A stretch of DNA of 64,000 nucleotides from Siphlonurus alternatus (Eukaryota; Arthropoda; Insecta; Ephemeroptera; Siphlonuridae), in contig OX463779.1 of the NCBI GenBank assembly GCA_949825025.1, positions 22,922,816-22,986,815 of the forward strand, in the 5' to 3' direction. Under the pieces are notes generated by a model. It searched no databases and was not told the origin of the DNA. It saw only the letters and a program-made list of their open reading frames with translations. The translations under genes and the position numbers were made by a program. This document shows, one piece after another, positions 39,757-49,377 of the stretch (position 1 is the first letter of the stretch; each line of letters opens with the position of its first letter).

Positions 39757-42674
39757 CTAAAACATTCTTAAGTTTTTTTTAAACAATAAATTACTATCTA
39801 TAATTCTCAAACAGTTCGGCAAAAAATCATACAATTTTGCCGTTTGATAGATAGGACTTTTTTCGAGCAAGCTCGACTTATGCGCTGCCACACACACTTT
39901 ATCTTTGTTTCTAGTGTCATAGGCATGAACATCACAATTTTGGGTATAAATTTCTGGATGATTACGCCTATAAACACAACAATTTAAAATGTAGATGCAT
40001 GGCAATGTTAACATGTTAAGTTTTTAAATTGTGTAACACAAGTATCTCTCTTCTTAAAATTTAATATTGTCCGTATACTACGTTTTTGCAAAACAAAAAG
40101 TCTGTTGAGCTTGTCCGGGTATTGACCCCAAAAAATTATGCCATAAGCTAAATGCGGATAGATATAAGCGTAATAAATACTTAACAGTGATTTTTGAGAC
40201 ACTTGTTTTCTAAGTGAATATAAAATAAAATTAGCCCAATTAATTTTTTTACATGTTTCATTGATATGTTCGGTCCAATCCAGGCACTCGGTTATTTTAA
40301 ACCCTAAAAATTTAGTACTTACAACCCTTTTTATAGAAACTTCATTTAAATATATTAATAAGCTCCTATTAGGAATACTTCTTTGGGAATGAAATTGCAT
40401 GTAATTAGTTTTTTCTGTATTTATTATAAGCCTATTTAGCTGGCTCCAATTTGAGACTTGATTTACTGTTTTATTAACCTTTATAAAAAGTTCATCCACT
40501 GTATCCGCTATAACAACAGCAGTAACGTCATCAGCAAATTTAATTATTTGGGCATCCGTTACATATTTAGGTAGATCATTTATAGCAATACCGAATAGGG
40601 TAGTTGAAACTTTACCCCCCTGCGGGACACCCAAAGAAAGGGGTAATACGTCTGACTTAACACTTATATCAACATATTGCGTTCTATTTGACAAATATGA
40701 GTCCATTAGCTCTAAACTACTCTCATTAAATCCAATATTTTTTAATTTTTCCAACACCATGTTTTTATCGAGGCTATCGAAAGCCTTGGAAAAATCAAAA
40801 AATATCGCAACACAGAAATTTTTCTGATCAATATTTTTATAAATTAAATTCAACAGTTCAAATGACGCAGTGGTTGTTGATTTATTTTTCAGAAAACCAT
40901 GTTGACACTCGGATATTAAGTTATTATTATATCTGTATTCCATAATTTGTTCATTCAAAAAGCTTTCAAGGGTTTTACCGAATACCGATGACAAAGAAAT
41001 AGCTCTATAATTGTTAATTAAATTTTTGGGTCCTTTTTTATGAAATGGTCTGACTTTTGATTGCTTTAATTTATTTGGGAAGCGACAATCAGAAATAGAA
41101 TGATTTATCAGTGATGTCAACGGAACACTTAGCAACGCAGCGGAATTTTTCAACACACAATACGGTACCTCATCAGGACCCGCTGCATTTTTGTTAGGCA
41201 AATCTTTTAACTTTTTTAAAACTTTATCGCAATTTATTTGTTGAAAACTAAATTTATGATCACAATTTATCGAATGGTTGTCTAATGAGCCTACAAACGG
41301 TTCGGGATAATTATCTCGCACTAAGGTCTCAACAGTCTTTACAAAATAATTATTAAAGGCATTAGAAATAATTAATGGATCATTAATAATATTGTCCCCA
41401 ACAATTAATTCAGCAATGAAACTGTCATTTGGAGGTTTTAAATTAGTGGAGCTTTTGATGATATCCCAGCATGTTTTCATTTTATTTACTGATATATCTA
41501 TTTTATAATCATTGTCTTTAATTATTGCATCAAATATGTTTTTATTATAATCTTTTAATTTTTGTTTATACTGGGGTACAAGACTAGAGTCAACTTTAGA
41601 GAGTTTATGAAAATGTCTTAAGTTATTACCCTCTATTATTAAATGTGGATTATTTTTTAGCCATTGCGGTTTTTCAATTTTGTTTTTCAAATTTTTAATT
41701 TTTTTGGGAAATGCTTCATCAAAATGGAAAAAAAATATATCAAAAAATAATTCCCATCTTTCCTCTGAAGATTGAATGGGCTTCAATAAGCATTCCCAAT
41801 TTTCCTTCATTAAAATTTTATTGAAATAATCCAAATTTACAGGGTTAAAATCTCTAGTAATTCTAGATAAAGGCGCTGCATACAAATCTTTGGTATCTGT
41901 TGAAAAATAACAATATAGTAATGTATAACAATGGTCTGACAATATTGGTTTTTTTGTAATACAGTCCATTTTTAAGTAACAGTTGTTTGTAATCAAATGA
42001 TCAATTTGAGTGGAACTGGTATTAGCTATCCTGGTTGCCTGATTATTAATTACTTTGAAATTAAATGATTCTAAAACATCCAGATAGGAATTTACTGTAT
42101 TGTCAGTTTTTAAAATATTAATATTTATATCACCTCCCAGAATAATTATATCATTTTTGTTTTTAAGTTTTAACATTTTATCACACAAAATTTCTAAATT
42201 CACTAAAAATGGTTTAATGTTAGATTTAAAAGATATTCCATCAATAATGAGATTGAAATTATTATCATCTGGGGGTCTGTACAGTGAGGCTATTAAAAAC
42301 CATTGATTAGATAGCTTAACTTTTGCTGCGGAACATTCAAAACACGATTCAATGGATTTAATTTTTATTTTTTCTGCTTTTAAATTTTTTCGAACATAAA
42401 TTGCAACCCCTCCTTTTTGCCTTGATTTTCTACAAAAAAATGATATTAATACATAGTTTTTAAATTTAATTGATTCAATTTCATGTTCCTTTAATCCATG
42501 CTCACAAATAACTAAAACATCAACTTTTTCTAACTCCAAATCAATTTCTAGAGGTTTTATTTTATTTTTAAAACCAGGTATATTAAGTTGAAATAATCTT
42601 AAAATTTGTTCTGTTCTCTGTGAGCAAGGGATGTTATTATATGTTTGTTGATTTAGGCTGCTTAGAAGGGACAC
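39757..42674 (-). pseudogene. ORF2 (endonuclease-reverse transcriptase) of the macrodomain LINE
   Basis: The main frame runs from about 42683 to the stop at 40008 (about 890 codons). The next 85 codons, typical of the ORF2 C-terminus (MLTLPCIYILN, YDTRNKDK, KLYDFLPNCLR), continue in another frame to 39757. A one-base deletion near 40015 in the TTTAAAAACTTAAC stretch explains this. Endonuclease motifs: ILGGDININI, QIDHLIT and ILSDHCYTL. Reverse transcriptase: NNYRAISLSSVFGKTLE, FFDFSKAFDSLDK (A), SLGVPQGGKVSTTLF (B) and IKFADDVTAVV (C). The frame overlaps the end of the macrodomain ORF by about 40 bases in +1 phase and has no ATG near its start (GTG at 42674; TGA just upstream at 42684-42686), so translation would need coupling to the upstream ORF. 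Confidence 0.85.
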
Positions 42675-43968
42675 TAGAGCATGTCATTGAATTACTACGC
42701 AAAACACGTGTCGAGTGAGATGATGATTTAGGGCTTGAGGGAGGGTCCATTTTGTTTTCAAAATGTTCAAAATTAAACTCTTTAACCTTTGTTTCATTAG
42801 AGATTTCACCCTCAAAGGAAGATTTAGCATCACTAAAATGATCATCAAAAAGTTTCAAACGTTCCGTGAGTTCAGACTTATTTTTAATTGTATTTATAAT
42901 GAATGTACGAAGACGAGGGTCAAGAGTGCTAAGATCAATACAGTTTACTATATTTTCTTCTACACTAGTTGACTCATGGGAATTGTTTGATGAACCATGC
43001 AAAATTTGTAATGAACTCACATTTGCAGTACTCACATTTTTATCACATGATGCGGTACAAGCCATTTGACTTACCACAGATTGACTATCTAAACAAATAG
43101 GTACACAGGAGCACTCGGTGTCCTTCTCTTTCAATACGTCTCCCTCCTTGTACTCGGACGGAGGTGCGGGTGAGGCACTGTCAACCACAGCACCTTCAGC
43201 CACGTTCGCCGGCGCGTACATTCCATCGTTCTCCGCAACGTGCTCCACCTGCACGAGCAGAAGGCCATGGTCCACCGAGCCGAGGTCTGACCCTACCCCG
43301 CCCGGGGTAGCGGGCATCTGCTTCTTCTGCTCAGCCGTAGTTGGCACCAACGGTCCCTCCACTACCAATGTGCCATGCGTGACACTGGAGCGGGTACCTT
43401 CTACAGCAGTAGAGGTCTGGCAAATTTCAGGGGTTGCATGGACCGTCGGGAGTGCATTGGGGGGGACACCAGCTGTATTGACAGTTGCCGATGTTGCTTG
43501 CTTGTTTTTCTCTATGTAAAACTTCGGAGTCGTATCAGCTTTTGACTCTCTCCAGGCGTAATACGCCGTTATTTCAATGTCCAAATCACTAAAAATTGAG
43601 ATGATATCCTTCTTAACTTTCACCCAGTTAAAACCATCCCTTCCACATCCCAGACGTGGAATAGCAAGCTTCTTAATTTGTAAGATCTCACATGAACGTC
43701 TGAGGTTTTTTAGAGAAGATATGAAATTTTCGTACTTTGGAATTGATTTGGACAGAGTTTTTGTGATGAGATAAAAGATAAATCTCTCATCATTTGGCAG
43801 GACCGCAACTTCCCCTGTCACCTTAAGCTGACTCAACAGAAAAGGTACCTGCTTGAATTTTTTATTGAATTGAGTTACGACACCGCGCTTCTGTTTGAAG
43901 TCTTCACCCACACAATGTGCGAGTGAAGTACCAGCAGGAGAGTCAAACAAGTCACCTTTTTTTTCCAT
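42637..43968 (-). CDS. Macrodomain (TARG1/OARD1-like) ORF of a LINE
   Basis: 443 residues. Residues 1 to about 145 form a macrodomain of the TARG1/OARD1/Poa1 type: KGDLFDSPAGTSLAHCVGED, a GVVTQFNKKF loop, TGEVAVLPND, FYLITKTLSK, KYENFISSLKNLR, LAIPRLGCGRDGFNW, then DIEITAYYAW. The GCGRDG Asp111 corresponds to the TARG1 catalytic Asp; the TARG1 active-site lysine region reads SKSIPKY, with Ile where I would expect Lys, so glycohydrolase activity is uncertain. Such domains bind or hydrolyse ADP-ribose. The rest is a Ser/Thr/acidic linker with a helical part near residues 340-390 (DLSTLDPRLRTFIINTIKNK). ORF1 overlaps its first 94 bases in another frame; ORF2 overlaps its end. The frame is intact. 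Confidence 0.85.
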   Translation of the reverse strand: MEKKGDLFDSPAGTSLAHCVGEDFKQKRGVVTQFNKKFKQVPFLLSQLKVTGEVAVLPNDERFIFYLITKTLSKSIPKYENFISSLKNLRRSCEILQIKKLAIPRLGCGRDGFNWVKVKKDIISIFSDLDIEITAYYAWRESKADTTPKFYIEKNKQATSATVNTAGVPPNALPTVHATPEICQTSTAVEGTRSSVTHGTLVVEGPLVPTTAEQKKQMPATPGGVGSDLGSVDHGLLLVQVEHVAENDGMYAPANVAEGAVVDSASPAPPSEYKEGDVLKEKDTECSCVPICLDSQSVVSQMACTASCDKNVSTANVSSLQILHGSSNNSHESTSVEENIVNCIDLSTLDPRLRTFIINTIKNKSELTERLKLFDDHFSDAKSSFEGEISNETKVKEFNFEHFENKMDPPSSPKSSSHSTRVLRSNSMTCSSVPSKQPKSTNI

Positions 43969-44759
43969 AAAAAAAAATTCACATTACTAACACGTCGTTG
44001 TTGTAAATGACTTGTATTCTGCCTAGGAGTAGGTCTCTGATTGATGTTAGGAAAAGTTTCATCATATAAGGATTGTAATGGTGAGAAGGAATTTTGAAGT
44101 GGAAGGGGTTGCGGGGTAGGCCAGGGTGAATATGGTCTACGTTGAGGTTGATGCCGCGGCCCCTGTTGTGAATGCTGCTGTGGCACACGGGGTGGTTGCC
44201 GCGGCGTCTGATACGACGGCGCGCGAGGTGTCTGATGGTGCAGAGACCCGCGTCGCAACGTCTGTCGGGGCTCACGAGCCTGCTGCTGCTGCCAAGTTGG
44301 TGACTGCTGCCACTGCGGCGAACGACGGTACGACGTCACATGGTTATGTTGTTGCTGTGGGCCTTGGCGATCGCTCTCTCGCTGCCCATCTCCCCAAGGT
44401 CGTTCGTTACTTCGTTGAACAGCAGACGGTATAGCATTACTAACTATTTCCAGCACAACAACTTTAATATCCTCCTTAAACTGAGAAAATATATCTCTCA
44501 TATCATTTTGTATTGATGAATATAATGAATTATGCGATGGAGGTTCACGACTAAAAAAATTAGACGTGGCTTTATGGCCATTATAGTTATTATTATTATT
44601 GTAACTATGCATATTGTAGTTACCATAATTTTGCTGTACTGGATTATTTCTTCCATCAAGTGACGACCATTGTGGCACTGATTTAGAAAAAGAATTGATA
44701 TCTTGATTTTGAGCATATTGTGCACCAGTGATGTTTTGATACTGATTTGGAGCGGCCAT
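43875..44759 (-). CDS. Q/P/R-rich ORF1 of the macrodomain LINE
   Basis: 294 residues from ATG 44759. Low-complexity and probably disordered: N/Q/Y-rich at the start, a hydrophobic helix near residues 85-115 (DMRDIFSQFKEDIKVVVLEI), then Gln/Pro/Arg-rich repeats (HQTPRAPSYQTPRQPPR). No zinc knuckle or esterase domain is seen. The likely role is RNA binding and ribonucleoprotein assembly. About the last 26 residues run over the start of the macrodomain ORF and look like out-of-frame coding. The frame crosses the slippery sequence at 43956-43962, which could join it to the macrodomain. Confidence 0.75.
   Translation of the reverse strand: MAAPNQYQNITGAQYAQNQDINSFSKSVPQWSSLDGRNNPVQQNYGNYNMHSYNNNNNYNGHKATSNFFSREPPSHNSLYSSIQNDMRDIFSQFKEDIKVVVLEIVSNAIPSAVQRSNERPWGDGQRESDRQGPQQQHNHVTSYRRSPQWQQSPTWQQQQAREPRQTLRRGSLHHQTPRAPSYQTPRQPPRVPQQHSQQGPRHQPQRRPYSPWPTPQPLPLQNSFSPLQSLYDETFPNINQRPTPRQNTSHLQQRRVSNVNFFLWKKKVTCLTLLLVLHSHIVWVKTSNRSAVS
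43956..43962 (-). promoter_or_regulatory. Candidate -1 ribosomal frameshift site A_AAA_AAG
   Basis: In the ORF1 frame the codons read TGG AAA AAA AAG GTG. The last seven bases of the A run plus G form X_XXY_YYZ in the zero frame. Slipping back one base continues GGT GAC TTG, exactly the macrodomain frame. Use would give a product of about 707 residues. Alternatives are initiation at the ORF's own ATG (43968-43966) or a one-base indel in the adjacent T9/A8 runs of this genomic copy. Confidence 0.5.
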
Positions 44760-45080
44760 ATTGCCAGCTTTGGAGAACGATTTTAATATTTAATATAATT
44801 AGTTCCCCACACACACTAACCAGCACTTTTATATCACTTTAAATGCACTAATTATTTATGAATAATTTGATACTAAATACACAACAAAACACTAGAAAAT
44901 AACATACACAAATTGAAGAAATAAGGAGCCGAAACGAAAGATAATGATGCTACTCGCAGGTGCTGCAACCTATTAATTTAATAAGTTTTTTAGTTTCAGT
45001 TTAAAAAGTTTTTATTGTATTAAAAAAACACAGTACTAGATATATTATACAAATAGTTTAGTTAGATTAAATATATAATA

Positions 45081-47485
45081 CCCACACAGCACACAATGGA
45101 TATTTTTTAGATGATATCTAGATATAATCTGTATAGAACTTTTTACTTATCTAAAAATTATATAGATATTATCTATGAACTTTCATGGATATTTTCTAGC
45201 TAAATGTCCTCTATTTTTTGGATAAAGTTATCTTGTTAATATCTTATCCTATAATTATACAGTTTTTATCTAGCTATATTATCCTCCTATATACTATGCT
45301 TCTATTTTTAAGTAAAAACACACAAAATAATTATATTTAACATAAATTTTTATTATTAACAACATTTCGCAATCAACATATATACATTATAGGAAATTTT
45401 AAAGATATTGTGATAAATCATCATACATGTAGAATGATAAAAAAAATAATGTGACAAAAGTGGTCTTCATTTTTTATCAAAACATTACTGCTGCTGACAT
45501 ATTATAACATAAATAACACATATATTATATAATACTGTATGCATGTTTATTATTAATATTATATTATTAATTATAATATTGAATGCATATAGTCATTGCA
45601 TGCTTACAGCATACAGTATAACAAATTCCATATAAAACAACAGTAGGCATACAGTATGCATTATATATGTGTTTTGTTTTGTTATTAAAAAAGTAAAAGA
45701 ACCTTAATTGAGCAATACAGATGTACTAAATTATTATATATATATGCAAGAGTATATAAAAATACAATGAAAACAACTGCAATTTAGTATGCATACATTA
45801 AAAATTATCTCACTTATTCATTTTAAAAACATATACACACTGTTCTCCCTACTTGCTTGCATGGCTTCTTTTCCTGGTCAGCATTGCTGATCTGTAGTGA
45901 TGATCTGATGATATTGCCCATTATATACAGCTGGCTGCAGTTTTCAGAACCAATATATGTTGCACTATATAATTTATGCCATGGGTAGATAAGCTGGGTC
46001 TAGGTATTGGATGTTGTCATGTCTGGACCTGTAAAGTAAAAAAAAAAAAAAACATATAAACATCACTATATTCATGTTTATGCTGCTTGCAGAATGGCTG
46101 CATTGGTCATTATGAATATATAGCCACTGTATGGCCAATGTGAAATTTGCTCCTAGAAAACAATAGGGGTAGTGAAAACTTATATAAATATGTATGCATA
46201 TTGCCTGCACCTGCATATGAAATACTGTACTGAAATTTTAAAATAATGCTGCTTAAATGTGACATATTGTTATGAATTATATACTGTGTATACAGAAATT
46301 ACAGTATACAATTTTCAGTAATAATTATAGTAAAAATACAGCATCCATAAGTACACAGCTATAAAACGTATGCATACATAATTATAGAGTATGCATATGA
46401 TATCATAAGCGCCGCGGTCGGTGAATCCAACCTAAAATTGTTAATAATATATCATGCATATTATAATATATAAGTACAAGTGCTGGCCTGAAATAATGAT
46501 ATTTTAACACTGGCAAAAACATTGTAATAATTAACCCTCATTGCATACCTTATAAATTACTAGACGACTTGAAACCTGCATGGCTACTCCAATATGTACT
46601 CCAAGGCTTACATTGGTGCAGCGTGCAGTCAACCGCCGCAGCCCATATAATCCCACTTTTCTGAACAAAAAGTACACACATTGTTAAAGCCGACCAAAGA
46701 TTTATGAGCAGAAAATACTTATAATTGATTTCTTACCTTCCACTTGAAGATGTTTTCGGTTTTAGATGAGAAATTTACATATTTTTCACGCAAAAAAACG
46801 TTGTGTTTACATTACAACAAACATGCAGAATTTTCGAAGTGCGCATGACGTCACATAAAAATTGTACCCGTGATGCAAAAAAATCGCTCCAGATAGAGAA
46901 TAGATAAAATAATCTATAAAATATCTAGATAAAAATATCCTCAGATAAATAATAGATAAAATTATCTATAAAATATGCAGTCAGTTTTAAAAAGTTTAAA
47001 TACGCATTAATTAATTTAATTCATTAATTAAAGAAAATTTTAATTAATTTAGGTTTCAAAATTTAAATAATTCAAAATTTCAATGGAATAAACAAAAATC
47101 TACATAAAATTTATATATTAAAATTATAAATTTGAAGTATATAATAAACATTAAATAATAATAATTTGTGTTCATTCTTTTTTTATACTTTATATACAAT
47201 AAATCTATTAAATCTGTATTATTTTATTAATTATTATAAATTTTAACTCTCATGTGCATGTTTAAAATTTGGATAACTTTATCTATTTAATATCTCTTCC
47301 AAAATAAGCAAAGACAAAAGATAGCAGTATCCAATTTTTATCTACATATTATCTCGGCACTTTAGATAAATATTGTATAAATATTAGATATCGTTATCTT
47401 GAATTGTGGTATATCCACTTAATATCTGCATATACAAAAAATATCCAAAAAATATCTAGATGATGAGTTTTGTGTGCTGTGTGGG
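45081..47485. mobile_element. 2.4-kb TIR DNA transposon of unknown class
   Basis: Ends CCCACACAGCACACAA and its exact complement TTGTGTGCTGTGTGGG, with TA on both outer sides (probable TA duplication). Subterminal DNA is full of ATATCTAGATAT / AGATAAAATTATCTAT-type words in both orientations, also near 46880-46970. No transposase ORF is recognisable. On the minus strand, open segments bounded by splice-like signals (for example about 46741-46800 with donor AAG|GTAAGA, and acceptor TTCAG| near 46662) could be a captured or decayed exon pair; this is weak. Confidence 0.7.
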
Positions 47486-47630
<145 letters not shown>

Positions 47631-47935
47631 ATAAAAATCAAATCAACCTTGATTATTTGTAACTTTTGTAAGGAGCAGTTGTTTAATTTTCACTGTAAAG
47701 TAGGCAACTTTTGAAGCATGTCAGTAATGCAAGTTGCAAAGCTTACAGGCTGAAACTGCTGAAAGCAAACAACTAAGCATGATTATATAGAGCAAATTAG
47801 CCAACTCTGGTCAACAAAAGTTACTCACTATTATCACTATCAGCACTTTAAGTCTTATTTTGTGTCATTCAGTTTGGCTGATACGAACCATGGTTAATAT
47901 GAAATCTGGTTGTTTTTTCATGAATCGCACCGTAT

Positions 47936-47942
47936 GTATATA

Positions 47943-48003
<61 letters not shown>
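47936..48003. repeat. (TA)n microsatellite
   Basis: About 65 bases of TA with one TG interruption. Confidence 0.95.
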
Positions 48004-48007
<4 letters not shown>

Positions 48008-48177
48008 AAGTACATTATAGCTACATAATTCGAATTTGCTACAAAAATTTAATTATTTAACAGATTTGACCTGTAAATACAATTATTCTCACAATTGGGG
48101 TCACATTTAGCGATTTAGCGCCGACATTCCTGCTGCATGACTGCCGAAGGGCGTCTCTCTCGTCCGTTTCTCACAAA

Positions 48178-48383
48178 AGTATAATTGAGGCGCCGCAGAT
48201 CAAACGGGTATAAATCCAAGCCCAACTGGAATTCAATTTTTAAGCCCCATTATAGTTAACTTTCCAAATCCAAGTTCTAAAGTGGTCTGAAATTTTTTTT
48301 GTTGGTGTAACTGGGGCTTAAAAATTGAATTCCAGTTGGGCTTGGATTTATACCCGTTTGATCTGCGGCGCCTCAATTATACT
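48178..48383. mobile_element. Perfect 72-bp-arm foldback element
   Basis: Arms 48178-48249 and 48312-48383 appear perfectly complementary over 72 bases (outer end AGTATAATTGAGGCGCCGCA), separated by 62 bases. Perfect identity suggests recent insertion or gene conversion. No target duplication found. RNA from either strand would fold into a long hairpin. Confidence 0.8.
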
Positions 48384-48480
48384 GAGCAATATATGAGCAT
48401 GCAGCCAGTGAGCATCAAGCAGGCCGGCACTAATTGTAAGAAATACCACCGCCGCGCGACATTTGACATGCACCTGTTGG

Positions 48481-48651
48481 CACGCGCGGATCCAGAAATA
48501 AATTTCGGGGGGGGGGGGGCATCTACAGAAGGCCAATGTTAAAAAAATATTTGTAGTGGGGAAAATGCCTATATTGCCCATGTTAAATTCAAAATTTATT
48601 TCGGGGATGGGGGGGGGGCGGTACCCTCAGCCACCCCCTGGATCCGCGCCC
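48481..48651. mobile_element. hAT-type MITE, relative of 9239-9417
   Basis: Begins CACGCGCGGATCCAG and ends CTGGATCCGCGCCC, with internal AGGCCAATGTTAAAA and AATGCCTATATTGCCCATGT shared with the copy in the protease intron. Flanks CCTGTTGG and CCTGTTAG match at seven of eight bases, a worn 8-bp duplication. G runs inside each copy differ in length. Confidence 0.75.
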
Positions 48652-49073
48652 CCTGTTAGATTTTCCTTCCTCCCACCCCTTTACTTCCTTAATTCTCTCT
48701 CTGGACTCTGTCGTTTGCCTCCTACACAGCAGTAGTGTGTAGCCTACACACTACTGCTGTATTCGCGGGATTGCATGCTAGCATGCAGTATTACAAATCC
48801 AAACAAATCTTAATTAGTCTACGACTGATGTCTACGTGTATTCGACTGCACTGGTCGTTATAATATATAATAATATATCTTTTATATTTTTAACCCATCA
48901 GACACATAATACATGGTGACAGTCTGTCATCTCTGTCTGGAGCTTGTAATGGCTTGTATTGCTTGTAATAGACGCCATCAAGTCGAGCGTAAATTTAAGA
49001 TGTTAATGTATGCATACGTATTAATTAAATTTTAATACGTACATTAATTTGTTTTTGATACTTGTTTTTACCT

Positions 49074-49170
49074 GAGCGTGCTTTAAGTTTCCCCACGCTC
49101 AATCACCATTGGACAATTGCCGATTGTAGCCGATTGGTCGTTTCTCTCGGCTTATATTTCATTGGCTGCT
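49074..49170 (+). promoter_or_regulatory. CCAAT-rich promoter of the acyl-CoA oxidase gene
   Basis: Contains CCATTGG (49106-49112), GATTGG (49132-49137) and ATTGG (49161-49165), a cluster of NF-Y/CCAAT cores. An inverted pair GAGCGTG (49074-49080) / CACGCTC (49094-49100) lies upstream. It is about 200-300 bases upstream of the coding start, as expected for a housekeeping promoter. Confidence 0.5.
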
Positions 49171-49377
49171 CGCTCAAGTATTAATTTCACACAATTTCAC
49201 TTGATGACAGCACCATGCAGTTGAGAATTGAGAAATCGCGATTGATTGAAAAACCGAAAACAGTAAACAGCTGATAAGATTGATACCTGACAAATTGTGA
49301 TATCTGTGCGATGTGCATTAATTTTATCTATTTGTAATATACAATTAATTAATTCTAAAATGAAATTCATTTCCAGC

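Larger units (their letters stand above)
38271..44975 (-). mobile_element. CR1/Jockey-like LINE carrying a macrodomain ORF
   Basis: Reads right to left: 5' UTR (about 44975-44760), Q/P/R-rich ORF1, macrodomain ORF, endonuclease-reverse transcriptase ORF2, and a 3' UTR ending in a (TAAA)n-type tail at 38271-38300 after CAGTTGTTTGAAATAAAAT. The 3' UTR is split by a DNA transposon at 38335-39544. The outer boundary at the 5' end is approximate, and I found no target-site duplication. Confidence 0.85.

Noticed and set aside
40005..40025. Programmed -1 frameshift near the end of the CR1/Jockey-like ORF2
   Set aside because: The sequence T_AAA_AAC does not allow proper P-site re-pairing, and a one-base deletion in TTAAAC restores the expected family sequence more simply.
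43118..43519. Plus-strand ORFs opposite the macrodomain LINE ORFs (also 44126-44434)
   Set aside because: Shadows of the codon-rich minus-strand ORFs; no known domain.
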